Source of the DNA: Muribaculaceae bacterium
Lineage (GTDB): Bacteria > Bacteroidota > Bacteroidia > Bacteroidales > Muribaculaceae
Length of the DNA: 41,488 nucleotides
NCBI GenBank assembly: GCA_022510465.1
Contig: JAFLTJ010000016.1
Span: forward strand, 1 to 41,488
Direction: 5' to 3'
Shown here: one piece after another, positions 34,101 through 40,957 of the stretch
Numbering within the stretch: position 1 is the first letter of the stretch
Layout: every line of letters begins with the position of its first letter
Notes under the pieces: generated by a model
The model's database searches: none
Told to the model about the DNA's origin: nothing
Seen by the model: only the letters and a program-made list of their open reading frames with translations
Made by a program: the position numbers and the translations under genes

Positions 34101-37100
34101 TGCGGTTACGTTCATTGTCAGGGTCTCGCTGCGAGAACAACACTCCGAAACCTACACCCGACTCTCCCTGCCGTTTAGCCAAGTTTCGAGCGTTTTTAAC
34201 CGCTACTAAATTTTGAAGATTGAAATTCAGATAGTTGCTTTCGGGCCACACCAAGAATCTATCGCCCGTATTGTCATTATTATATTTCGGATTTCGAGGC
34301 GCTGTCAGCGTCAATGGCACCTCATATTCATAATAATTGCTCTTGACATCGCTTCCAAGACGAACAAACACCGACAACTCTCCGTTATGCAGATTTGTTA
34401 CGTCATCAATAAGCGCCTCCGCGTGAACCCACATCTGCATGCGCTTATAGTTACGCAAGTCAAGTTGTGTATTGCGATACACACCGCGAGCATCACCCGC
34501 CTGAAGCCCTATAACCTTCATCGACATCGACTGCTCGTTTAGCTGTGTGATTTGCGATTGGCCCGGGTCGGTAATACGCGTTACACCGGGAGGCAAAACA
34601 TAATTCACCGGCTCTCGCTCCGCATTCTCCTCTATATTCACAACCGATATGTCAAGCTGCCCCTCTGCCGGTGCATCCCCGCGGTTGTTAAGATTGAAAT
34701 CATACGTTCGCCACTCACCTCTGACAAGTTCCAGCGTTGCAAAACGCAAGTGAGTTGTCTGTTTGAACCCGGTCATAAAGATACGGGCAAAACGTATTGT
34801 CGAGAAATCACTGATTGAGCCAACTATCTTTTCATAATCGCTCAAAGGTATCTTAAACTGATACCACTCAACCGTCTGCTGCTCCCCGTCTCGGGTAAGC
34901 ACCAACGACTCCTGCTTGTCGGTGATATAGTTCTTGCCAACAACCAAATCCTCCGGGCGTATTGAAACGCGATACTGGAAATAACGCTCATATTCGTTAA
35001 GAGTATTATCCTGATTGATATCCTCCACATCCGGAAGCGCACGTGCCGACTGATACAGAGCATCCGGAGCATCCTCCGGCGACAGAGAGTTACCCTCCGT
35101 TCCGTTATAATGCTTATATCTGTCAAGGATTCCCAACTTCATTTCATCATAGTCATATCCGCGATAGAAATGGAAATTATCGCCGGCCGGGTCATTGAAC
35201 GGCGAAAATTGGTCCTCCTGCATGGCACTGATTGTTGCCGGCGACAGCTTCAACCTCAACGCATCCAGATAATCACGGTAGGTATCAAATGTAAACTCAT
35301 CATCGTTGCTCAGTCCGTCAAGACCAACATCCTGCGCCTTTCGCGAACCCGTATTATTGTCAAATGCATACGTCAACGAGTTCTGCGACGACACACGGCC
35401 CCAAACCGTGTTTCGCAAATATTGATTATTACCGTCATTGGGAATACCATTCTCATACGACTTCAAGCCATCCTTCAATATATCCTCGCTGATTTCTCCG
35501 AAATTGAAATAGAGGTCTCCACCATCATAATTCGGATTCTCAGGGTCAAGGAACGGATTCATCAACCAAAATTGAACATACTCTATATTCGACTGTTCAA
35601 AATTGGTATTATCCATCTTGCGCATGATACCGCCCCATCGACGCTCCGGATGAAGCAGATTTCCATTCTCGTCAATATCATCGGTATCAAGATTGTACGG
35701 ACCGCGCTCATTTGGATAGAATGACAAGTTAAGCGTTTGAACTATCGACGACTCGCCATAACTCAACTGGCGGCCCGGAAATATTTCATAACTCGTCACC
35801 TCCCTCACGTATGGATTCGACAACTGTTTCAAATCCGAGCGCAGATAACCCGGTGCCAGCGATGAATTGCGCTGGGTAAACATTCGGTCTATGAAATACC
35901 ACGACAACAGTGCGCGGTTCTTTCCATAATCAATATCATTCGATAAAGCCGCCTCCGGGAACATCGCATCGGCACCCCCCTCATATGGCGTAGAGGCAAG
36001 GAACCATGAGTATGGCGACCGCAAGTCTATGCCGGTCTGCGTCGATTCAAAATCATCAATGTACGAACTACCCTGATTTGACCCCGACTTTTGGCCGTTA
36101 GGTATCAACTGGGCAAATTCAGCCTGCAACGACAATGTTGACGGCTGTACAGCATTCACCGTCGGTATCTTGTTCAGAAGATTGGTCAGCCACATAAATC
36201 GGGTATTGTAGTTCAGATTAACGCCCCACATCGTATTGTTAACCACCTCATCCCCGATATTTACCTTCTCAACCAAAGCCTTCTCCGAGAAATGCATCAA
36301 CGTACCGCCGATACTGAAATCCTTGTTAAATTGATAGTTAAGGTCAAGACCTAATAATGTCTTCCTTTGCGTTGAAAAAAGCGATTGATTTTCAAGACTT
36401 ACCGAGATATTCTGCCCTGAGTCAATTATTGATTGATTGGTAATTGTAACAATACCCATCGCATAATCCACAGTATAGTCACTGTTCTCGGTCAGGCGAA
36501 CGCCACCGGCAGTCACCACTACCGAGCCGCGAGGCACATTCATCGCATTCAGCCTGATTTGCGAACCGCCCGACGCTTGATAGCTACCCTTTAAGACAAA
36601 TTTGTTATGGTCGGCAAACTGCCTGGCGACAACCAACGTCGAGTCATAGAGCTCCTGATAACAATACTGGTCGGCAATTGCATCATTGTTTATCTTGCGT
36701 CTTAAATGCTCTCCAAACGGCTCTACAACCGGAAAAATAATCTTACCCGACGACGCTACAACCGTATAACCCTCGATAAAGTCAAAGAAACCATCCGGAT
36801 TACTCTCCTCATTTGAATCTATGCGGTCCAGATTCATAACCTGGAGCAACGGTTTGTCTGAAATGCCGGCTACCGGAAGATAGTTAATTTCAGTTCCGGT
36901 CGTATCGCTCAGATACTTGATATTCAACCTGAAATTGCTCTTCTGCACCTGATACGCACCCAAAGAATAAACATTCTTCATCATCAAGTCCCACATCGGA
37001 ACTTTCGGGTCCACCGTCGTGCTTTTTAGCATCTTCACATATATCGACTGGTCGGTCGACGTTATATCCCCCGAAAATTCACCGACCTGATACACCTGCC

Positions 37101-38574
37101 CGTTATACGTATACTCGTAAGCAACACCAAGCACCTCATCCGCGTTGAGAGAACTCTTGATTGATATATAACCCAAAGTCGAATTGTATGTATACTCGCT
37201 CGACGTCAACAAGCGCGCACTCTCAACCTTTTCATAATCGCGCCCACCCTCTATTCCGTATACGCCAAGCTGAGTCAATGTCTGCGTGATTGTATTGATA
37301 TTGCGGGCACCCGGATACTCATTTTTGATAACCGAAAGCAGATTGTTCGACGCGTTCGACGGATTTGGCATTGCCTGATTTCCACGCCAGTAATCATTTG
37401 TCAGCCGGTTGCTTTCACCCAAATCGCTGAATGCTACAATATTTCGCGCCTCGTTATAGTTTCCGCTCTTATTGGTTACCCAAACCTCCATTCGCGTTAT
37501 TTTAACACCCGATGACACATACGGCAGACGCGATGCAAAATTGTCATAATTATCCCTGAAAAAATGACCTAAGAAAAAATGACGGTTCTGGTCATAATTG
37601 TCAACATTAATCGAGAATTCCGTCGACTGAACGCCACCCTTCGTGTTAACCGTCTTCGATTCTGAATTTTGCTGCGACACAAGCATCGTCGCCGTCAATT
37701 TACCAAACTGCAACTTGGATTTTATACCAAACAAAGCCGTGCTTCCTCTGATTAACGACGACCCGGTTGTCATCGAAACATTACCGGCCTCTATCGACTG
37801 GATTATATCATCCTCATGCCCGTCGTATGCCAGCTTCAAATTTTTAGAATCAAAATCAAACGTCGCGTCGGTATTATACGTCATATTGAATTTCAATCGG
37901 TTACCAACCGACGCCGATACTGTTGCCTGAATCTTTTGGTCAAAATCAAAATATGTTTTGCGGCGAGACGTCAGCGACAACGACGGGTTATCGGTCTTGT
38001 TTGACTTAACCCCCATCGAAATCTGAACCGAGCCCTGAGTCTTCAACTGAACGCCGCCGGGGCCGAATATCTTCTCCAACGGGCCCAATGCAAAATTCAT
38101 ATCCAGAATGTTAAACGGCTCCTTATCCTCCTTTATCAGCGCCTCCGCGTTTCGCTGACGATAATATTCCATCATCGACTTGCGCTGCTGCCAGTTATTG
38201 TACTGCTGTGGCGTCAGGAAAAACGGCGTCGACACCTCCGTCTCCCCTATCTTTGTCCGCACAACATACATCCCCGTTTCAGGGTCATACTCCGTTACTG
38301 TATTGATATTTGACGGAGTATTGAGGTCGGTCGCATAATCATCCGCCATCAGCTCCTCATAGCTATTGGGCAAAACCTGTTGAATCGGGAAAAGCGTAGT
38401 TGTATCGGCCGCCGTCACGCTTGTCGGAGTTGTGATTACAGCCGGTGGTGGGCTAAACGGCTTCTGTCCCGGCGGCTGTATCGCCAAAACAAACAACGAA
38501 CCCGCCGCAACTGCTACCAGCGTTACGACAAGCCACACACATCGCTTTATTTTATCTCCCGATAGATTCCTCAT
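31114..38574 (-). CDS. sprA: Type IX secretion translocon SprA (Sov)
   Basis: The 2,486-residue outer-membrane protein expected to be the T9SS pore: known SprA forms a giant 36-strand single-chain beta-barrel that releases CTD-bearing cargo to the cell surface. The length is close to Flavobacterium SprA (about 2,400) and P. gingivalis Sov (about 2,500). The N-terminus has a membrane-targeting stretch (WLVVTLVAVAAGSLFVLA) and a Pro/Thr-rich region. The body is dense in amphipathic strand patterns with Tyr/Phe/Asn/Ser, for example FALGPLEKIFGPGGVQLKTQGSVQISMG (SprA_N-like) and LSVTFNSNTSARIEEPIGQVN. The C-terminus ends as a strand, VGFNINLSLAR. It follows ruvA by 44 nt on the same strand. The other T9SS core genes (gldK-N, porV) are not in the window. 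A single long frame with no breaks argues for function. Confidence 0.93.
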   Translation of the reverse strand: MRNLSGDKIKRCVWLVVTLVAVAAGSLFVLAIQPPGQKPFSPPPAVITTPTSVTAADTTTLFPIQQVLPNSYEELMADDYATDLNTPSNINTVTEYDPETGMYVVRTKIGETEVSTPFFLTPQQYNNWQQRKSMMEYYRQRNAEALIKEDKEPFNILDMNFALGPLEKIFGPGGVQLKTQGSVQISMGVKSNKTDNPSLSLTSRRKTYFDFDQKIQATVSASVGNRLKFNMTYNTDATFDFDSKNLKLAYDGHEDDIIQSIEAGNVSMTTGSSLIRGSTALFGIKSKLQFGKLTATMLVSQQNSESKTVNTKGGVQSTEFSINVDNYDQNRHFFLGHFFRDNYDNFASRLPYVSSGVKITRMEVWVTNKSGNYNEARNIVAFSDLGESNRLTNDYWRGNQAMPNPSNASNNLLSVIKNEYPGARNINTITQTLTQLGVYGIEGGRDYEKVESARLLTSSEYTYNSTLGYISIKSSLNADEVLGVAYEYTYNGQVYQVGEFSGDITSTDQSIYVKMLKSTTVDPKVPMWDLMMKNVYSLGAYQVQKSNFRLNIKYLSDTTGTEINYLPVAGISDKPLLQVMNLDRIDSNEESNPDGFFDFIEGYTVVASSGKIIFPVVEPFGEHLRRKINNDAIADQYCYQELYDSTLVVARQFADHNKFVLKGSYQASGGSQIRLNAMNVPRGSVVVTAGGVRLTENSDYTVDYAMGIVTITNQSIIDSGQNISVSLENQSLFSTQRKTLLGLDLNYQFNKDFSIGGTLMHFSEKALVEKVNIGDEVVNNTMWGVNLNYNTRFMWLTNLLNKIPTVNAVQPSTLSLQAEFAQLIPNGQKSGSNQGSSYIDDFESTQTGIDLRSPYSWFLASTPYEGGADAMFPEAALSNDIDYGKNRALLSWYFIDRMFTQRNSSLAPGYLRSDLKQLSNPYVREVTSYEIFPGRQLSYGESSIVQTLNLSFYPNERGPYNLDTDDIDENGNLLHPERRWGGIMRKMDNTNFEQSNIEYVQFWLMNPFLDPENPNYDGGDLYFNFGEISEDILKDGLKSYENGIPNDGNNQYLRNTVWGRVSSQNSLTYAFDNNTGSRKAQDVGLDGLSNDDEFTFDTYRDYLDALRLKLSPATISAMQEDQFSPFNDPAGDNFHFYRGYDYDEMKLGILDRYKHYNGTEGNSLSPEDAPDALYQSARALPDVEDINQDNTLNEYERYFQYRVSIRPEDLVVGKNYITDKQESLVLTRDGEQQTVEWYQFKIPLSDYEKIVGSISDFSTIRFARIFMTGFKQTTHLRFATLELVRGEWRTYDFNLNNRGDAPAEGQLDISVVNIEENAEREPVNYVLPPGVTRITDPGQSQITQLNEQSMSMKVIGLQAGDARGVYRNTQLDLRNYKRMQMWVHAEALIDDVTNLHNGELSVFVRLGSDVKSNYYEYEVPLTLTAPRNPKYNNDNTGDRFLVWPESNYLNFNLQNLVAVKNARNLAKRQGESGVGFGVLFSQRDPDNERNRISVIGNPSLSDVRVLLVGVRNNSSTTKDGVVWLNEMKVTDFNSEGGWAAKANLNVGLSDIATVNVGAHVETAGFGGVDQALNDRRLDDYRQLNFAIQGDAGRFLPAAAKLRAPIFYSTSQEVTSPKYNPLDQDVQLKDALDQVSTKQEKDSINAFAVQQTKIENFSISGLNFDVRSKRPMPWDPANFTINFSYNKQHKTDPTTEFENTNDYRGSFQYSYSPMFKKLKPFSFIKSKSKHLKFFKDWEFNYLPNTISFLTTMSRYYYEQQTRSETDVMFQMPVSVSKNFLWDRQLAITWNFTKSLSVTFNSNTSARIEEPIGQVNRRLFPDRYREWKDTVMQSIRSMGTPWSYNQSFVASYKAPFSQIPVLDWLTGNVSYNATYRWDRGATIDGLSLGNTVASQASWNADGRVNFESLFNKWEYAKEVNKRFANTRSVASSKKKAKQFERTYQLNNDSTLTIKHNLRTKKIKVTAVTVDGEKPYPVRTRIVDNNNVEILTRDSVNLKFTIVEKLKDDRNFIAEVAQYATRLLMTPRNASVRFRNTHSLSLPLFRPDIGNVFGQSLSNGPMSPGLDFAFGFIDENYVERARSRGWLITDDGQTSPSIWTQTEELNFELNLEPFKGFKIQLTSNRTDNRSQQTQFMYPNSPVSLSGSYTKTHVAIATALRGSNAESGYNSDAFNRFIDYIPVIAERFESQYRGVRYPVSGFMDGNINAGQVFNPEVGTVSTTGSDVLIPAFIAAYTGTSVEKQYLSPFPALAEMLPNWRITYDGFVNLGNMRKWFKTFTLTHAYQCTYSVGSYSSYLNWISADGSNIGFALDELSGNPIPSSPYNISSVAITEKFAPLIGVNVTLKNEMSINAEYRDSRTLTLNTSAGQVVEATSRSLTAGMGYKIVGFNTVLKMKGSGQGVSNDLSLNADFSYQQSQGLIRRLDTNSAQATNGTRSVTINFTANYIMSRRLTLAFFFDHQINTPLVSSSAYPTTNTSVGFNINLSLAR

Positions 38575-38618
38575 TTTTTCAAAAAGGCCCGCCCCCCATA
38601 GCTCTACAACACCGGCAT

Positions 38619-39200
38619 TTACATCATCGAAAGTGCCTTCTTGATTGCAGCCTCAACCTTGATATTGGGGTCGCCTTCAAAAATTTTCTTCAACACTTTC
38701 TGCGACTGCGGTCTTGCAAATCCAAGCATCATAAGAGCCGATAACGCCTCGTCAAACGCTTCATTATTGAGTGCAGACTTTAATAATAACGTCACTTCAC
38801 CCGGTTTTATTTTATCTCTAAGGTCAACAATTACTCTTTCGGCCGTTTTTGAGCCTATTCCCTTGACACTTTTCAGCGCCGCGTGCTGCCCGCTCGCTAT
38901 TATCTGCTCCAGCTCGGCAACCTTAAACGACGACAATATCATCCGTGCCGTATTTGCTCCGACACCCGACACTCCGATTAGCATTCTGAACAGCCGACGT
39001 TCCGATTCCTCGGCAAAGCCATACAAATCGTGCGTATCCTCGCGAATAATTTCATGAACCAGCAATACCGCCTCCTTTCGCCCCTCCAATGCCGAGAACG
39101 TCTCCAGCGATATATTGATTTCATAACCTATTCCATTCGCCTCTATAACCACCGATGCCGGTGCCAGCGAGTAAATTGAGCCTCTTATGTGATTTAGCAT
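38619..39200 (-). CDS. ruvA: Holliday junction branch-migration protein RuvA
   Basis: Tetrameric junction-binding subunit that loads the RuvB motor. At 193 residues it is slightly shorter than E. coli (203). The N-terminal OB domain (MLNHIRGSIYSLAPASVVIEANGIGYEI) is followed by the two helix-hairpin-helix motifs MLIGVSGVGANTARMI and LKSVKGIGSKTAERVI. The C-terminal UBA-like domain III contacts RuvB (AFDEALSALMMLGFARPQSQKVLKKI). sprA follows 44 nt downstream with no terminator visible, so the repair gene and the secretion gene may share a transcript. Its upstream region is shared with the divergent pseudouridine synthase. ruvB and ruvC are elsewhere. Confidence 0.96.
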   Translation of the reverse strand: MLNHIRGSIYSLAPASVVIEANGIGYEINISLETFSALEGRKEAVLLVHEIIREDTHDLYGFAEESERRLFRMLIGVSGVGANTARMILSSFKVAELEQIIASGQHAALKSVKGIGSKTAERVIVDLRDKIKPGEVTLLLKSALNNEAFDEALSALMMLGFARPQSQKVLKKIFEGDPNIKVEAAIKKALSMM

Positions 39201-39221
39201 ATTCTATTGTTTATGACAATA

Positions 39222-39229
39222 CAAAATTA
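39222..39229 (-). promoter_or_regulatory. Probable -7 element for ruvA-sprA
   Basis: On the minus strand this is TAATTTTG, an exact TAnnTTTG match 22 nt from the ruvA start. The -33 side reads poorly (ggtg), so the promoter is only half-supported. Confidence 0.5.
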
Positions 39230-39241
39230 AAAAAATATTTT

Positions 39242-39249
39242 TACATTTG
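39242..39249 (+). promoter_or_regulatory. Probable -7 element for the pseudouridine synthase gene
   Basis: TACATTTG, an exact TAnnTTTG match 51 nt before ATG 39300. No TTTG lies at the -33 distance. With the ruvA element 12 nt away on the other strand, the two divergent promoters would occlude each other. Confidence 0.5.
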
Positions 39250-39299
39250 CACCTCATAAATTTATTTTTTGCCACCCAATATTGTGATAAATAAAAAAA

Positions 39300-39977
39300 A
39301 TGGAAGTACTCTACGAAGACAACCATATAATCGCCGTCAACAAAGAAGTTGGAGAAATAGTCCAGGGAGACAAAACCGGAGACACTCCGCTGAGCGAGCA
39401 TGTCAAAGAGTGGATAAAAATTAATCACAATAAACCGGGAAACGTATTCATCGGCGTAGTACATCGGCTTGACCGCCCGGTTTCGGGAGTTGTCATATTT
39501 GCAAAGACATCAAAAGCGCTGACAAGGCTCAACGAAATGTTCAGGCTCGGAAAAGTTTCCAAAACCTATTGGGCCTTAAGTCGAAATAAACCGCCCAAAG
39601 AAACCGATAGAATTGTCAGCCATATCACAACCGTCGAAAAAACCAACAAGTCAACCGCTTGGCCATCGCCTCGCAAAGGCTCCAAAGAAGCAATACTGAG
39701 CTATCGGTACATCGCCGCAAGCGACCGCTATCACCTCCTTGAAATCAACCTTGAAACAGGCCGCAAACACCAGATAAGAGTACAACTCTCGTCTATCGGC
39801 TGCCCCGTCAAAGGAGACCTCAAATACGGCGACCGGCGCTCAAATCCAGACGGAGGCATATCCTTGATTGCCAGGAGAATATCATTCATCCATCCGGTCT
39901 CGGGCAAAGAAATAGACATCACGGCGCCACTCCCCGACGAGCCTCTTTGGCAATCCTTTGCCCACCTAAAACCGTGA
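39300..39977 (+). CDS. RluA-family RNA pseudouridine synthase (no S4 domain)
   Basis: Isomerises uridine to pseudouridine in rRNA or tRNA. The 225-residue protein has only the catalytic domain: VLYEDNHIIAVNKEVGEIVQ at the N-terminus, the active-site loop HRLDRPVSGVVIFAKTSKA with catalytic Asp58, and the conserved LLEINLETGRKHQIRVQLSSIGCPVKGDLKYG. Lack of an S4 domain resembles RluA/TruC rather than RluC or RluD; the target base cannot be assigned from sequence. It diverges from ruvA, with a 99-nt shared region, and is followed by a 172-nt gap that holds the aquaporin promoter. Confidence 0.93.
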   Translation: MEVLYEDNHIIAVNKEVGEIVQGDKTGDTPLSEHVKEWIKINHNKPGNVFIGVVHRLDRPVSGVVIFAKTSKALTRLNEMFRLGKVSKTYWALSRNKPPKETDRIVSHITTVEKTNKSTAWPSPRKGSKEAILSYRYIAASDRYHLLEINLETGRKHQIRVQLSSIGCPVKGDLKYGDRRSNPDGGISLIARRISFIHPVSGKEIDITAPLPDEPLWQSFAHLKP

Positions 39978-40025
39978 CATTCATCACTCTAAAACCAAAA
40001 ATCCGCCACCTGCAGCATCCTCAAA

Positions 40026-40057
40026 TTTGCTAATTAAAACAATTATCACTAATTTTG
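40026..40057 (+). promoter_or_regulatory. Aquaporin promoter, full -33/-7 match
   Basis: TTTG (40026-40029), 20 nt, then TAATTTTG (40050-40057), a perfect Bacteroidota promoter. Transcription should start near 40063-40065, leaving an untranslated leader of about 85 nt before ATG 40150. Confidence 0.82.
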
Positions 40058-40088
40058 CTGCAATTTCAAAACATTTTTCAACTTTTTT

Positions 40089-40117
40089 TTGTACAAACCA
40101 ACATCCATATTGTACAA
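40089..40117. promoter_or_regulatory. Two TTGTACAA palindromes 21 nt apart in the aquaporin leader
   Basis: The perfect 8-bp palindrome TTGTACAA occurs at 40089-40096 and 40110-40117. The centres are 21 nt apart, two helical turns, so two bound dimers would lie on the same DNA face. Both sites are downstream of the predicted transcription start and upstream of the ATG. A repressor operator, or RNA pairing between copies, are the readings I favour. Confidence 0.5.
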
Positions 40118-40149
40118 CTTGAACATTAATCATTTAAAATAACTCTATT

Positions 40150-40842
40150 ATGAAAAAGTATCTTGCCGAAGGTATCGGAACAATGTTTCTGGTCCTCCTC
40201 GCATGCGGTAGCGCCGTTTTGGCAGGTCCGTCAATCAATGTTATAGGTGTAGGCCTTTGTTTTGGTCTGACATTGCTCTGCCTCGTGTATTGCATTGGAA
40301 ACATCTCTGGATGCCACGTAAATCCCGCCGTATCGTTCGCCATGCTTCTTAGCGGGCGCATGGATGCCAAAGAATTTTGCGGCTATGTTGTTTCTCAGCT
40401 GATTGGTGCTGCTGTTGGTGCTGCTCTCCTGTACGCTTTTGTAGCTTTAGCTCCCGATTTCAACTTCGGTGGCACAACCGAAGCTTCAGGTAATTACCTC
40501 GCTGCCAACGTTCTTCAGGAGGGTGCTACTTCCGGAATGGCACTGCTCGCCGAGTGTCTGTTGACATTCTTCTTCGTTATGGTTATCTTGGGGGCTACCG
40601 ATGAGAAAAAAGGCTTCGGCAACTTCGCCGGTATCGCCATCGGTTTGGCTCTCGGTCTCGTTAACATCGTTGGCATAACCGTTGACAACTGCTCTGTAAA
40701 CCCCGCTCGTAGCTTCGGTCCGGCTCTGTTCAGCTGCAACGCTTGGGGCGACTTCTGGATTATGGTTGTTGGCCCGCTCGCAGGTGCCGCTCTTGCCGCT
40801 ATATGCTGGAAAGCCATCAACGGCTGCAACTGTAAAAAATAA
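40150..40842 (+). CDS. Aquaporin (MIP family channel), AqpZ-like
   Basis: Inner-membrane tetrameric channel for water or small neutral solutes. The 230 residues hold six helices and both NPA loops: SGCHVNPAVSFAML and DNCSVNPARSFGPALF. By alignment to E. coli AqpZ (aromatic/arginine filter F43-H174-T183-R189), this protein has F38, N172, C181 and R187. The filter His is thus Asn and the Thr is Cys, so water selectivity is not assured. The protein ends GCNCKK. Codons such as GCT, GGT and CTC are used more than in neighbours, hinting at high expression. It is a monocistronic gene with a perfect promoter, an 85-nt leader carrying two palindromes, and a strong terminator. The channel family is certain; the solute is open. 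Confidence 0.93.
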   Translation: MKKYLAEGIGTMFLVLLACGSAVLAGPSINVIGVGLCFGLTLLCLVYCIGNISGCHVNPAVSFAMLLSGRMDAKEFCGYVVSQLIGAAVGAALLYAFVALAPDFNFGGTTEASGNYLAANVLQEGATSGMALLAECLLTFFFVMVILGATDEKKGFGNFAGIAIGLALGLVNIVGITVDNCSVNPARSFGPALFSCNAWGDFWIMVVGPLAGAALAAICWKAINGCNCKK

Positions 40843-40864
40843 CAACAATTGAACACTCCGATAC

Positions 40865-40903
40865 AAGACTGCCTGGCCACCTGTCAGGCAGTCTTTTTAT
40901 TTT
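40865..40903 (+). terminator. Strong intrinsic terminator of the aquaporin gene
   Basis: A perfect 11-bp stem (aagactgcctg/caggcagtctt) with a 9-nt loop followed by tttttatttt, 22 nt after the stop codon. The T tract runs directly into the -33 TTTG of the next promoter. Confidence 0.9.
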
Positions 40904-40931
40904 GATATAACACGTTATTTTACTACCTTTG
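40901..40931 (+). promoter_or_regulatory. Promoter of the YkuD gene, full -33/-7 match
   Basis: TTTG (40901-40904), 19 nt, then TACCTTTG (40924-40931), 26 nt before ATG 40958. It overlaps the T tract of the aquaporin terminator. Confidence 0.8.
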
Positions 40932-40957
40932 CTCCGACATATTCGACTAAGGAAAAA

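Noticed and set aside
35110-35724. 204-aa plus-strand ORF inside sprA
   Set aside because: Low-complexity Ile/Arg-rich translation typical of antisense to a beta-barrel gene; the sprA frame is continuous across it.
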